From Amorphus orientalis (lineage in GTDB: Bacteria > Pseudomonadota > Alphaproteobacteria > Rhizobiales > Amorphaceae), in contig NZ_JAUSUL010000001.1 in NCBI RefSeq assembly GCF_030814015.1, positions 958,001 through 1,022,000 on the forward strand: a stretch of 64,000 nucleotides of DNA, in the 5' to 3' direction. Positions within the stretch are counted from its first letter, which is position 1. Every line of letters starts with the position of its first letter. A program made the translations under genes and the position numbers. This document shows positions 23,852-32,647 of the stretch, piece after piece. A model generated the notes under the pieces. The model made no database searches. It was not told the origin of the DNA and saw nothing but the letters and a program-made list of their open reading frames with translations.

Positions 23852-24649
23852 ATGCGCATCGGGAAGCAGGATCAAGCCTTTACGGCGATTGCCACGTCTG
23901 ACGCGGACTCGATCACCGTGCGGGGCTTCGATTTGTGCGATGACCTGATCGGCAAGATCGACATGACCGACTATTTCTGGCTGCTGGTGACCGGGGAGAG
24001 GGCCAACGAGCAGCAGCGCGTCATGATGAACGCCTGCCTCGTGTCGATTGCCGAACATGGCCTGGTGCCGAGCGTGCAGGCCGCCCGCATGACGCTCGCC
24101 GCCGCGCCGGAGGCCTATCAGGGCGCAATGAGCGCCGGCATCCTGGGCATGGGCTCGGTCGTCGCCGGCAGTTCCGAAGTTGCCGGCACCTATCTCCACG
24201 AGGTGCTGGAGGCCGGCCGGAAGAGCGGCGATCTCGAAGCGGCTGCCAAGGAAAGCCTGGAAGGCCTGAAGGCCGCGAAGAAGAAGGTGCCCGGTCTCGG
24301 CCATCCGCAGCACTCCACCGGCGACCCGCGCGCCAACCGCCTTCTTGCGGTCGCCGACGAACAGAAGCTGACCGGCGACTACATCGAAACGCTGCAGATC
24401 CTCGCGCGTCTCGCGCCCGACATCATGGGCCGGCCGCTGCCGATCAACGTTTCGGGCGCGATCCCGGCAACGATTCTGGACGCCGGCTGGCCGGTGCAGG
24501 CGATCAAAGCGATCCCGATCCTGGCCCGCACGGCCGGGCTTGCCGCCCACCTCCTGGAGGAATCCCAGCGTTCCATCGGCTTCATCATGTCAAACCAGGC
24601 CGATCTGGCCATCGCGTATGACGGCAAGCCGTCCAATAAGACGGCGTGA
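23852..24649 (+). CDS. Citryl-CoA lyase (citrate synthase-like)
   Basis: The 265-residue protein is a short citrate synthase-fold enzyme with the lyase-type active site: GLGHPQHSTGDPR near residue 150 holds the conserved histidine and a CoA/citrate-contacting arginine. Citrate synthases are usually over 370 residues, so this matches stand-alone citryl-CoA lyases, which split citryl-CoA or a similar 3-hydroxy-acyl-CoA into acetyl-CoA and an oxo acid such as oxaloacetate. CGGAG lies 9 bases before the ATG. It is followed 13 bp later by a class III CoA-transferase, which would make its CoA-ester substrate. The pairing beside ligAB suggests action late in ring degradation; that link is inference. 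Confidence 0.85.
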   Translation: MRIGKQDQAFTAIATSDADSITVRGFDLCDDLIGKIDMTDYFWLLVTGERANEQQRVMMNACLVSIAEHGLVPSVQAARMTLAAAPEAYQGAMSAGILGMGSVVAGSSEVAGTYLHEVLEAGRKSGDLEAAAKESLEGLKAAKKKVPGLGHPQHSTGDPRANRLLAVADEQKLTGDYIETLQILARLAPDIMGRPLPINVSGAIPATILDAGWPVQAIKAIPILARTAGLAAHLLEESQRSIGFIMSNQADLAIAYDGKPSNKTA

Positions 24650-24662
24650 GGAGGCAGCCCCG

Positions 24663-25805
24663 ATGCAGATCCTGAAGAACATCCGCGTCATCGAACTGGG
24701 CACCTACATCACAGGGCCGGCGGCCGGCATGCATCTGGCCGATCTGGGCGCGGACGTGATCAAGGTGGAGCGACCCGGCTCCGGCGATCCGTTCCGGGCC
24801 TTCAAGGGCGGGCTCTATTCGCCGCACTACCAGACCTACAACCGGAACAAGCGCTCCATCGCCCTCGATACGAAGGACGAGGACGATCTCAAGGTCTTCA
24901 ACGAACTGATCGCCGGGGCGGACGTGTTCATCCAGAACTTCCGTCCGGGCGTGGCCGACAAGCTCAATGTCGGGGAAGACACCCTGCGTGCGATCAATCC
25001 GAAGATCATCTATTGCGCCATTTCCGGCTTCGGTCAGAGCGGCCCGGCGAAGGACCGGCCTGCCTACGACACCGTTGCCCAGGCTGCGAGCGGGTTCCTG
25101 CGACTGGTCACGCCCCCGGAAAATCCCCGGGTGATCGGTCCGGCCATTGCCGACGCCATCACCGGCCAATACGCGGCGATGGGCATTCTGGCCGCGCTTC
25201 TGGAGCGTCATGATACCGGCACGGGCCGGCGTCTCGACATCTCGATGCTGGAGGCGATGACCCATTTCAACCTCGACAGCTTCACCCACTATTTCAGCAT
25301 GGGCGAGGTGATGGGTCCGCTGTCCCGGCCGGTGGTGTCGCAGTCGTACACGTTCGAGTGCGCTGACGGGAAATGGATCGCCATCCACCTGTCGTCGCCG
25401 ACGAAGTTCTGGGAAGGCCTTCTGGAGGCAACGGGCAAGCAGGAGCTCAACGAGGATCCGCGCTTCAACGAGCGCCTTTCCCGGATCGAGCATCAGGACG
25501 ACCTGATCGAGATCTTCACGCCGGTCTTCAAGTCGGAGTCCAGAGATGTGTGGTGCGAGCGGCTCCTGGCCAACGAGGTCCCGCATTCGCCTGCCTACGA
25601 TTCCGACGAGGCGCTGGAGGATCCCCAGGCCAAGCATCTCGGCATCGAAGTGAGTGCCACCCACGCGGAAATGGGTGAGTTCCGCACCGTCCGGCCGCCG
25701 TACAGCTTCGATGGCGAGGCGGCGAAGACCGTCCTGCCGCCGCCGACGCTGGACGAGCACGGCGCGCAAATTCGCCAGGAACTGGCGCAGCGAAAAGCGG
25801 GCTAA
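24663..25805 (+). CDS. CaiB/BaiF (class III) CoA-transferase
   Basis: The 380-residue protein begins MQILKNIRVIELG, the standard N-terminus of the family, and includes GADVIKVERPGSGD near residue 33, NFRPG near 95 and the PAYD motif near 138, whose Asp forms the aspartyl-CoA intermediate. Class III enzymes move CoA between carboxylates without a free acid anhydride. With the lyase gene 13 bp upstream, the likely job is to activate a citrate-like tricarboxylate or hydroxy-diacid for cleavage. The start at 24663 follows GAGGAGG closely. Confidence 0.9.
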   Translation: MQILKNIRVIELGTYITGPAAGMHLADLGADVIKVERPGSGDPFRAFKGGLYSPHYQTYNRNKRSIALDTKDEDDLKVFNELIAGADVFIQNFRPGVADKLNVGEDTLRAINPKIIYCAISGFGQSGPAKDRPAYDTVAQAASGFLRLVTPPENPRVIGPAIADAITGQYAAMGILAALLERHDTGTGRRLDISMLEAMTHFNLDSFTHYFSMGEVMGPLSRPVVSQSYTFECADGKWIAIHLSSPTKFWEGLLEATGKQELNEDPRFNERLSRIEHQDDLIEIFTPVFKSESRDVWCERLLANEVPHSPAYDSDEALEDPQAKHLGIEVSATHAEMGEFRTVRPPYSFDGEAAKTVLPPPTLDEHGAQIRQELAQRKAG

Positions 25806-25831
25806 CCGCAAGCCACTAGGGGAGGAGCAGG

Positions 25832-26236
25832 GTGCAGGAGGAAACAACGCCTCAGGCCTTGCCGGTCGACGATGTCATGGCCGCCAGCAAGGAGATGCTG
25901 CAGAAGCAGCTCTATGTGATCTTCACCACGCCGGTGGACGGGATCGGCCCCGTTCTGGCGTGCCTGGAAGAACATCTGGCGTTTCAGGTCGCGCTGGAGA
26001 CCGACGGCATCCTGTTCGCGGCCGGTCCGATGTGGACCGATGACGAACAGAGCTGGGAGGGCGACGGGATGGTGGTCGTCCGGGCAGCATCGCGCGCGGA
26101 AGCCATCGAAATCGCCGAACGAGATCCCATGCACATCAAGGGCGCGCGCTCATTCCGGGTGCGCCCGTGGATGATCAACGAGGGGACGATGACGATCCGG
26201 CTGGACCATTCCAGCCAGACCTACAGAATTCTTTGA
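25832..26236 (+). CDS. YciI-like protein
   Basis: The 134-residue product starts at a GTG with GGGGAGGAG 5 bases upstream. Its core (QLYVIFTTPVDG, GPMWTDDEQSWEGDGMVVVRA, AIEIAERDPMHIKGARSF) is the YciI fold, related to muconolactone isomerase. Functions in the family range from isomerases and dehalogenases to unknown roles. Its position between the CoA-transferase and dctP suggests a part in the same pathway, perhaps isomerising a ring-cleavage product. That role is inference from fold and place only. Confidence 0.75.
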   Translation: MQEETTPQALPVDDVMAASKEMLQKQLYVIFTTPVDGIGPVLACLEEHLAFQVALETDGILFAAGPMWTDDEQSWEGDGMVVVRAASRAEAIEIAERDPMHIKGARSFRVRPWMINEGTMTIRLDHSSQTYRIL

Positions 26237-26255
26237 ACCAAAGAGGGAGGACTCG

Positions 26256-27329
26256 ATGAAACCCATTTTCGCTCTGCTCGTGGCAGGTGCCACGGCGCTG
26301 CCGATGTCCGCATCGGCCCAGGAGACCATCAATCTGACCGTGGCTTCCAGCCATCCGCTGGTGGTCCCTTGGGTCGGGATGATCAAGTCGCACTTCATGG
26401 CGAGGACCGACGAGATCCTGGCTGAGACCGGCAACTACGAGATCCAGTGGAACGAGGCGTTCGGCGGCCAGCTCTACAAGGCGAACGCGACGCTGACCTC
26501 GGTGGAGGAAGGCATCACCGACATCGGCTGGGTCTTCTCCTTCCTTGAGCCGGCGAAGCTGCCGCTCAGCCAAGCCTCCAGCTACGCCCCGTTCGCGACC
26601 GCCAATCCGCCGGTCCAGCTCGAGGTGATGCAGGAGCTGTTCGAGACCAACGAGGCCTTCCGTGAGGAGTGGGAACAGTACAATCTGAAAGTGCTCGGCT
26701 TCACCGGCACCGATATGTACGACATCTACACCAAGGAGCCGCTGGAAGGCATCGACGACATCAACGGCATGAAGCTTTCCGCACCCGGCGTGCTGGGCAA
26801 CTGGCTCCGCGGCACCGGGGCGAACGCCGTCGATGGTGCGTTGACCACCTATTACACCGACATCCAGACCGGCGTTTCCGACGGCACGCTCTCGCTGGCC
26901 CTCGGGATCCTGCCGACCAAGGTCTACGAGGTGGCGCCGTACATCAACCGCTTCGACGCCGGTGTCGCCTTCTCCGGCGCGGTGGCCATCAATCGCGACG
27001 TCTGGGACAGCCTTCCCGAAGAAGTCCAGAACGCGATGGTCGAGGCCGGCGAATACTACACCGAGGCCCATGGCAAGGACCTTCTGGAGCGGCACGAGTT
27101 TGCCCTGAACAAGATGGTCGAGCTCGGCGCCGACCAGGATCCGCCTGTCCAGATCATCGAGATGCCGCAGGAAGAGCGGGCGAAGTGGGTGAACATGCTG
27201 CCCGACATCGCCGGCGAATGGGCTGAAGGCCTGGAGGCGCAGGGCGTCCCGGCCGAAGCGTTCCTGGCCGCCTACATGGATGGCCTGCGCGAGCGCGGCG
27301 AAGAGCCCGTGCGCGACTGGGACAAGTAA
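26256..27329 (+). CDS. dctP: TRAP transporter periplasmic substrate-binding protein, DctP family (system 2)
   Basis: A signal peptide (MKPIFALLVAGATALPMSASA, cleavage near ASA-QE) is followed by a DctP-fold protein of 357 residues in all. GGGAGGA lies just before the ATG. TTYYTDIQTGV matches the hinge region also seen in the system 1 protein, and both end in an RDW motif. As in that protein, the usual substrate-clamping Arg is missing: the site reads MKLSAPG, with Ser. The gene begins 19 bp after the YciI-like gene, so the transporter and the catabolic genes form one operon, and its substrate is probably the starting compound of this pathway. Confidence 0.92.
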   Translation: MKPIFALLVAGATALPMSASAQETINLTVASSHPLVVPWVGMIKSHFMARTDEILAETGNYEIQWNEAFGGQLYKANATLTSVEEGITDIGWVFSFLEPAKLPLSQASSYAPFATANPPVQLEVMQELFETNEAFREEWEQYNLKVLGFTGTDMYDIYTKEPLEGIDDINGMKLSAPGVLGNWLRGTGANAVDGALTTYYTDIQTGVSDGTLSLALGILPTKVYEVAPYINRFDAGVAFSGAVAINRDVWDSLPEEVQNAMVEAGEYYTEAHGKDLLERHEFALNKMVELGADQDPPVQIIEMPQEERAKWVNMLPDIAGEWAEGLEAQGVPAEAFLAAYMDGLRERGEEPVRDWDK

Positions 27330-27362
27330 GCCGCTTCCGAAAGTCAGGACGGGCCGGGTCAG

Positions 27363-27926
27363 ATGGCAGCCAATCCCGAGAAAGCGACCGTCTCCGCCGA
27401 GCGGAGGCGGTCGCCGATCGAAATCGCCTGGGCCTGGCTCGTTGAGGGCCTGGCCGCAGTCGGAACCGTGATGATCTGCATCCTCATGGGGATCATCTGT
27501 GCCGATATCGTCGCACGCAACGCGATGGGATCGTCGCTCCCGCTGATCTCCGAGCTCGGCGCGCTGCTTCTGGTGATGATCGTCGCCCTTCAATTCGCAG
27601 CCACCGTGCGCGCCGACCGACTGGCGCGCACGGAAATCTTCTTCGTGACGTTCCGTGACCGCTATCCGCGCGGCGGAGCCTTTCTTTCCGCGCTTTTCAA
27701 TCTTGTCGGAGCCCTGATGATCGGCGGCATCGCATGGGCGACGGTCCACATTCTCCAGAAGGACCTCGATTCGGGCGAGTTCATCGGCGTGCCCGGTATC
27801 GCCACGCTTCCGGTCTGGCCGTTCCGCGTCTTCATCCTGATCGGCATGACGATCACCGCGCTCGAATTCGCCCGTCAGATGGTGGCCGACCTCTGGCGCC
27901 TGGTGAGCGGGAGGGCCGCGGCGTGA
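27363..27926 (+). CDS. dctQ: TRAP transporter small membrane subunit, DctQ family (system 2)
   Basis: The 187-residue protein has four hydrophobic segments and the IVARNAMGSSLPLISELG signature of DctQ near residue 50. It follows dctP by 33 bp and overlaps dctM by 4 bp (GTGA), so it is coupled to it. Confidence 0.9.
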   Translation: MAANPEKATVSAERRRSPIEIAWAWLVEGLAAVGTVMICILMGIICADIVARNAMGSSLPLISELGALLLVMIVALQFAATVRADRLARTEIFFVTFRDRYPRGGAFLSALFNLVGALMIGGIAWATVHILQKDLDSGEFIGVPGIATLPVWPFRVFILIGMTITALEFARQMVADLWRLVSGRAAA

Positions 27927-29236
27927 GTCCTTTGGAAATCGGCGGCTTCGCCGTCCTCGGCCTTCTGGTCTTCATCTATCTGGGCATGCCCATCGGGATC
28001 GGCATGCTGGCCGTCTCGTTCGTCGGCGTTGCCTTCATCCGCAACGACCTCGTCGCCATGCGCATGCTCGGTGCCGTGGCCAACGATTCCCTGCGCGAAT
28101 ATCTCTTCGCGGTCGTGCCGCTGTTCGTGCTGATGGGGCTTCTGGTCACCGTATCGGGGGTCGGCAAGGACACGTTCGACGTCTTCGAGCGATTGCTCAG
28201 GAAGCTGACCGCCGGGCTCGGCATTGCCACGGTCTTCGCCAACGCGGTCTTCGCCTCCATCACCGGCATCTCGATCGCCTCTGCCACGGTGTTCAGCCGG
28301 GTCGCGGTGCCGGAGATGACCCGCCACGGCTACACCAAGAAGTTCGCCACCGGCGTCGTCGCAGGATCCTCTGTGCTGGGCATGCTGATCCCGCCATCGC
28401 TGCTGATGATCGTGTACGCGGTGCTTGCCGAAGAGTCGGTCGGTCGGATGTTCCTGGCCGGCATCGGTCCCGGCATCCTGCTGGCGGTCGCCTTCTCCGT
28501 GACGATCGTCCTGCTCGCGCGGACCCGGAAGAAATTCGTCTTCGACAATCCAGACGACACCGAAACCTACACCGACATTTCCGGTCTCTCCGTCCTCCGC
28601 AAGGCGGTGCCGATCGGAGCGCTGATGCTGGTGGTGCTGGGCGGTCTCTATGGCGGGTTTCTCAACCCGACGGAAGCCGGCGCGGCCGGTGCGTTCGGAG
28701 CGCTCGTCATCGCCATCCTGCGCCGGTCGCTGCCGCCGCGCGTGTTCTGGAACCTGCTGGTGGAGACCGGGCAGATCACTGTCTCGGTGCTGATCCTGAT
28801 CCTGGCCGCAACGTTCTTCAGCCGGATGCTGGCCCTGTCGGGCGTGCCGCGGGAGCTGGCAGAATTTTTCCTGGAGGGGCCGATCGGTCCCTACGGTTTC
28901 CTGCTGGTCTATCTGCTTCTGATCATCGCGCTCGGGATGCTGATCGATTCCATTTCGATCATGCTCATCCTGCTGCCGATCGCGCTGCCGGTCGCGGAGG
29001 CTGCGAACTTCGACATGATCTGGTTCGGCGTGCTCACGGTGGTAGCCGTGGAGATCGGGCTCCTGACCCCGCCCTTCGGGTTATCCATCTATACGATCAA
29101 GTCGGCGATGAACGATCCGGACCTCCCCGTCTCCGAGATCTTCCGCGGCGCTCTTCCGTTCGTTCTGGCGATGATGATGTCGCTGTTGATCCTGGTGATG
29201 GTGCCGTCGATCTCGACCTGGCTGGCCCGGCTCTAA
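27923..29236 (+). CDS. dctM: TRAP transporter large membrane subunit, DctM family (system 2)
   Basis: The GTG at 27923 overlaps the dctQ stop codon. The 437-residue protein is the usual DctM length, with about 12 membrane segments, VVPLFVLMGLLVTVSGVG near residue 60 and GSSVLGMLIPPSLLMI near residue 145. These stretches are nearly the same as in the system 1 DctM (777-2084), so the two are close paralogues. It closes the lyase-transferase-TRAP operon, and a strong hairpin lies just after the stop codon. Confidence 0.93.
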   Translation: MSPLEIGGFAVLGLLVFIYLGMPIGIGMLAVSFVGVAFIRNDLVAMRMLGAVANDSLREYLFAVVPLFVLMGLLVTVSGVGKDTFDVFERLLRKLTAGLGIATVFANAVFASITGISIASATVFSRVAVPEMTRHGYTKKFATGVVAGSSVLGMLIPPSLLMIVYAVLAEESVGRMFLAGIGPGILLAVAFSVTIVLLARTRKKFVFDNPDDTETYTDISGLSVLRKAVPIGALMLVVLGGLYGGFLNPTEAGAAGAFGALVIAILRRSLPPRVFWNLLVETGQITVSVLILILAATFFSRMLALSGVPRELAEFFLEGPIGPYGFLLVYLLLIIALGMLIDSISIMLILLPIALPVAEAANFDMIWFGVLTVVAVEIGLLTPPFGLSIYTIKSAMNDPDLPVSEIFRGALPFVLAMMMSLLILVMVPSISTWLARL

Positions 29237-29239
29237 AGC

Positions 29240-29275
29240 CCTTGTCGCTCAGACGGAGATATCTGGGCGACAAGG
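29240..29275. terminator. Hairpin between two convergent dctM genes
   Basis: CCTTGTCGCTCAGA pairs with TCTGGGCGACAAGG, a 14-bp stem with one T-G pair and an 8-base loop. It starts 4 bp after the stop of the plus-strand dctM and is followed by the tail of the minus-strand operon. It has no T-run on either side, so it may act as a two-way stabiliser or a weak bidirectional terminator. Confidence 0.6.
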
Positions 29276-29372
29276 CGTAGCTGCGGGTTCGACTGCCTGG
29301 ACCCAGTTCCCTTCGAACCGACGTCGCATGGCCGGCACCCGCCACGGTGCAGGCAGGCCAGCCGACAGCCGG

Positions 29373-30779
29373 TCAGCCCATCGCCAGGCGCGGCAGCCAG
29401 AGCACGATGGCGGGGAACGCGATCAGCAGGCCGATGGTGATGCCGTCGGCGATGAAGAACGGCGTGACGCCGCGGAACACGTCCTGGACCGACAGGTCTT
29501 CGCGCACGCCGGCCACGACGAAACAGTTCAGGCCTATCGGTGGCGTGATCAGACAGAACTCCGCCATCTTGACCACCAGGATGCCGAACCAGACGGCGCA
29601 CAGCGGACCGCTCATACCGAAGGCGGAATCTTCCGCGGCGACACCCATACCGCCGTTCAGCGCCATCACGGCGGGGAACACGACCGGCAGCGTGAGCAGC
29701 ATCATGCCGATGGCATCCATGAACATGCCGAGGACGGCATAGGCCAGCAGGATCAGGACCAGGGTCATCCAGGGAGACTGGTCGAGACCGGAGATCCAGT
29801 CGGCGAAGGCCGTGGGAAGCTGGGCGAAGCCCAGGAACCGGACATAGATCAGCACGCCCCAGATGATCGTGAAGATCATGATGGAGAGCTTGGCGGTTTC
29901 CAGGAGCGCGGAGCGGAATTCGGGCCAGCGCATGCCATGCCAGACGGCCATGCAGAAGATCACGAACGCGCCGATCGCGCCGCCTTCCGTCGGCGTTCCC
30001 CACGCATTTCCGCCGAACGGGTTGTAGACGAACAGGATGATAAGGGCGACGACGGCGATGACCGGAAGAACGGGGGGCAGGGACCGCAGACGCGCGCCCC
30101 AGCCGAAGCCGCCGACCGGAGGCCCGAAGCCCTTGATCACGATCGCGAGCCCGACGACCAGCCCGCCGTAGATCAGCGCCGAGAAGAGGCCGGGCAGGAA
30201 GCCCGCCAGGAGCAGCATGCCCACGTCCTGCTCGACGATGATGGCGTAGATCACCAGGATCGCAGAGGGCGGGATCAGCGAGGCGAGCGTGCCGCCCGCC
30301 GCGACCACGCCGGCAGCGAAGCGCTTGTCGTAGCCGATTGCCAGCATCTCAGGGATCGCGACACGCGCGAACACGGCCGACGTGGCGATCGAGGCGCCGG
30401 AGACGGCGGCGAATCCGGCGGTGGAGAAGATGGTCGCGACCGCAAGGCCGCCCGGCAGCCAGCCCATCCAGCGCTTGGCCGCTTCGAACAGCGCCCGGGT
30501 CAGGCCGGCATAGTAGGCGAGATAGCCGATCAGGATGAAGGTCGGGATCAGCGAGAGGGCCTGGCTCGACACCTTGGAGTGGGGAACCTGTCCGGCAGTC
30601 TTGGTGGCGATCTCGATGGCCCAGCCAAGCTCGCCGGAATCGTAGCCCTTCTTGGACCAGAAGATCCAGACAAGCCCGATCAGGCCGGCAATCGCGGCGG
30701 CGAACGCCACCCGCATTCCGATCACGACCAGCACGAGAAGCCCGGCGGTGACGTAGATGCCGATTTCGATCGGTTCCAT
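29373..30779 (-). CDS. dctM: TRAP transporter large membrane subunit, DctM family (system 3)
   Basis: The 468-residue protein starts MEPIEIGIYVTAG at 30779 and has about 12-13 membrane segments. GWLPGGLAVATIFSTAGFAA and GTLASLIPPSAILVIYA are the family signatures. It is longer than the other two DctM proteins in the window and clearly from a different branch. It follows dctQ by 2 bp in the operon dctP-dctQ-dctM, which diverges from the dctBD two-component genes. Confidence 0.93.
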   Translation of the reverse strand: MEPIEIGIYVTAGLLVLVVIGMRVAFAAAIAGLIGLVWIFWSKKGYDSGELGWAIEIATKTAGQVPHSKVSSQALSLIPTFILIGYLAYYAGLTRALFEAAKRWMGWLPGGLAVATIFSTAGFAAVSGASIATSAVFARVAIPEMLAIGYDKRFAAGVVAAGGTLASLIPPSAILVIYAIIVEQDVGMLLLAGFLPGLFSALIYGGLVVGLAIVIKGFGPPVGGFGWGARLRSLPPVLPVIAVVALIILFVYNPFGGNAWGTPTEGGAIGAFVIFCMAVWHGMRWPEFRSALLETAKLSIMIFTIIWGVLIYVRFLGFAQLPTAFADWISGLDQSPWMTLVLILLAYAVLGMFMDAIGMMLLTLPVVFPAVMALNGGMGVAAEDSAFGMSGPLCAVWFGILVVKMAEFCLITPPIGLNCFVVAGVREDLSVQDVFRGVTPFFIADGITIGLLIAFPAIVLWLPRLAMG

Positions 30780-30781
30780 TT

Positions 30782-31444
30782 CTAGGCGTCCTTGCTGCCC
30801 GCCGCGGACGCGGACGAGCTCTGATCGGAAAGCGCCGAGGCTTCTTTCTCGGCCTGGGCCGCCGCGTCCTCGATCAGCGGCACGGCGACGGGCTTGTCGG
30901 TGTTCTCCGCGATGGCGCGGACATAGCCCCACAGCTGGAGCACGAGGCGCACGCACATGACGGCGAAGGCAAGCGGCACGATCAGCTTGGCCGGCCAGAT
31001 CGGGAGCGCGATGTCGATGGTGGAATCCCGTGACCAGAGGGGAGCCGCAAAGTCGAACGAGCGCAGGAAGTGGGACCAGGATCCCCAGACCAGAAGCATC
31101 ATCAGAAGCAGGATGAAGAAGGTCGTGATGAATTCCGCGATCCAGAGTGCCCGGCCGTGCAGGGTGCCGACCACGATGTCCATCCGGATGTGGCCGCCGA
31201 GCCGCTGGACGTAGGCGATGCCGGTGATGGCGATGAGCGGCATCACCTGTTCGATCCAGTCGACATATCCGGGGACGGGCTGGTTGAAGAAGTTGCGCCC
31301 GGCGACCGAAATCACGGCCAGGATCATCAGGCCGAAAACCGACAGGCCGGAGATCAGGCCGAGAAAGCCTTCCAGCCGAAAAAGGGCACGGTCCAGGCGC
31401 GACAACAGACTGTCGTCGGACAGGATGCTCGAAGAGCCTGCCAT
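30782..31444 (-). CDS. dctQ: TRAP transporter small membrane subunit, DctQ family (system 3)
   Basis: The 220-residue protein has four membrane helices (VFGLMILAVISVAGRNFF is the first-helix signature) and an extra C-terminal tail of about 40 polar residues rich in Ala, Glu and Ser, which the other two DctQ proteins lack. A hairpin with a short T-run lies between this gene and dctP, so it is probably made at lower levels than the binding protein. Confidence 0.9.
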   Translation of the reverse strand: MAGSSSILSDDSLLSRLDRALFRLEGFLGLISGLSVFGLMILAVISVAGRNFFNQPVPGYVDWIEQVMPLIAITGIAYVQRLGGHIRMDIVVGTLHGRALWIAEFITTFFILLLMMLLVWGSWSHFLRSFDFAAPLWSRDSTIDIALPIWPAKLIVPLAFAVMCVRLVLQLWGYVRAIAENTDKPVAVPLIEDAAAQAEKEASALSDQSSSASAAGSKDA

Positions 31445-31469
31445 GATGGCTGACCTTGATTGAGAACGG

Positions 31470-31500
31470 AAAAGACCCCGCCCGGAAGCCGGACGGGGTC
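31470..31500 (-). terminator. Attenuator-like hairpin between dctP and dctQ (system 3)
   Basis: On the minus strand GACCCCGTCCGG pairs with CCGGGCGGGGTC, with one T-G pair and a small loop, followed by TTTT. It sits 13 bp after the dctP stop and 25 bp before the dctQ start. Such elements let the binding protein be made in excess over the membrane subunits. Confidence 0.6.
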
Positions 31501-31513
31501 ATATGTCAGAGAC

Positions 31514-32548
31514 TTACTCGGTCGCGCCGCCGTGCTCGGCCTTGTAGGTCTCGATGAACTCGACCGTCTGGTCGTAGAGCTCCTGCGCCGGCAGGCCGCG
31601 CGCATTGTTCTCCTCGATCCAGGCCTGGGCGACCGGATCGGCCACACGACCGCGGAAGTCGGCGATCTCGTCCTCGTCGTAGGTGACGGTTTCGATGCCT
31701 TCCTCGTCGAGTTTGGGCTGCCAGCGGGCCATCGTGTTGTTCTGGTAGAAGTCGATGTAGTGGTTGAGAGCCTCGTCGACCGACCCGAGCAGGGCCTCGC
31801 GGTGCTCGTCCGACAGCGACTCAAGCGCGTCGGTGTTCACCACCACCGGGCAGTTCACCGTGCCGGGGTTGAGGTTGGTGGTCCACCACTGGCCGCCCTC
31901 GACGGTGCCGAAGGCGAGGTGGGCGTGCGGGGCGAAGGCCGCGCCCTGGATCACACCGGAATCCAGCGCCTGACGGACTTCCGTCGCCGACATGGAGGTC
32001 GGGACTGCGCCGACGCGCTCCATCGCCTCCCCGATGCCGCCGGTGGCGCGGACGGTGAAGCCGTCATAGTCCGACAGCGACGTGAGCGGCTCGCCCTTGC
32101 CGACGATGTTGTACTGGGGCATGGGCGACGGCATCAGCAGCGTCGCGTTCCAGCGGGCGAGATCCTTCTTCACCGCGGGGTGCTGATAGATCTCTTCCGA
32201 CAGCGCGCGCTCCAGCTCCAGCGAGTCGACGCCGAGGAACGGCAGTTCCAGAACGGTGATGCTCGGGTTCTTGTCGCGATGGTAGCCGGCGCAGAACTGG
32301 GCCATCTCGAAGGCGCCGATGGACAGGCCGTCGAGATTTTCGCGGTTGTTGGACAGGCCGCCATAGGAAATGTTCAGGGTGAAGTCGCCGTTGGTCTTCT
32401 GGTCGACCAGCTCTGCGAGCTTTTCCACGTGCTCGGTGAAGGCGCGGCGCTTGCCCCAGAGCGACACGTTCCACTGTTCGGCGAACGCCGGCGCGACATA
32501 GAGCGTCGCGAAGGCGGCGGCGAGGGTGAGGGTAGTCGCTTTCTTCAT
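31514..32548 (-). CDS. dctP: TRAP transporter periplasmic substrate-binding protein, DctP family (system 3)
   Basis: The ATG at 32548 is preceded by GGGAGGA and opens a signal peptide (MKKATTLTLAAAFATL, cleavage near AFA-EQ), giving 344 residues. Unlike the other two DctP proteins here, it keeps the conserved arginine at the ligand site (DGFTVRATGG), so it likely binds a carboxylate in the usual way. It is transcribed away from dctBD, whose sensor probably reports the same ligand. Confidence 0.92.
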   Translation of the reverse strand: MKKATTLTLAAAFATLYVAPAFAEQWNVSLWGKRRAFTEHVEKLAELVDQKTNGDFTLNISYGGLSNNRENLDGLSIGAFEMAQFCAGYHRDKNPSITVLELPFLGVDSLELERALSEEIYQHPAVKKDLARWNATLLMPSPMPQYNIVGKGEPLTSLSDYDGFTVRATGGIGEAMERVGAVPTSMSATEVRQALDSGVIQGAAFAPHAHLAFGTVEGGQWWTTNLNPGTVNCPVVVNTDALESLSDEHREALLGSVDEALNHYIDFYQNNTMARWQPKLDEEGIETVTYDEDEIADFRGRVADPVAQAWIEENNARGLPAQELYDQTVEFIETYKAEHGGATE

Positions 32549-32647
32549 GGTATCCTCCCAGGATTCATTCGAATTTCTTTTGCGGACTCTTATCGTCGGT
32601 GCGGAGCTCCTCCAATGAATCAAACCGCCGGCCGCTCAGGTCCTTGC

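Noticed and set aside
29373-31502. One 709-residue fused DctQM protein on the minus strand
   Set aside because: The N-terminal third is an out-of-frame reading of dctQ. dctQ and dctM are separate genes 2 bp apart.
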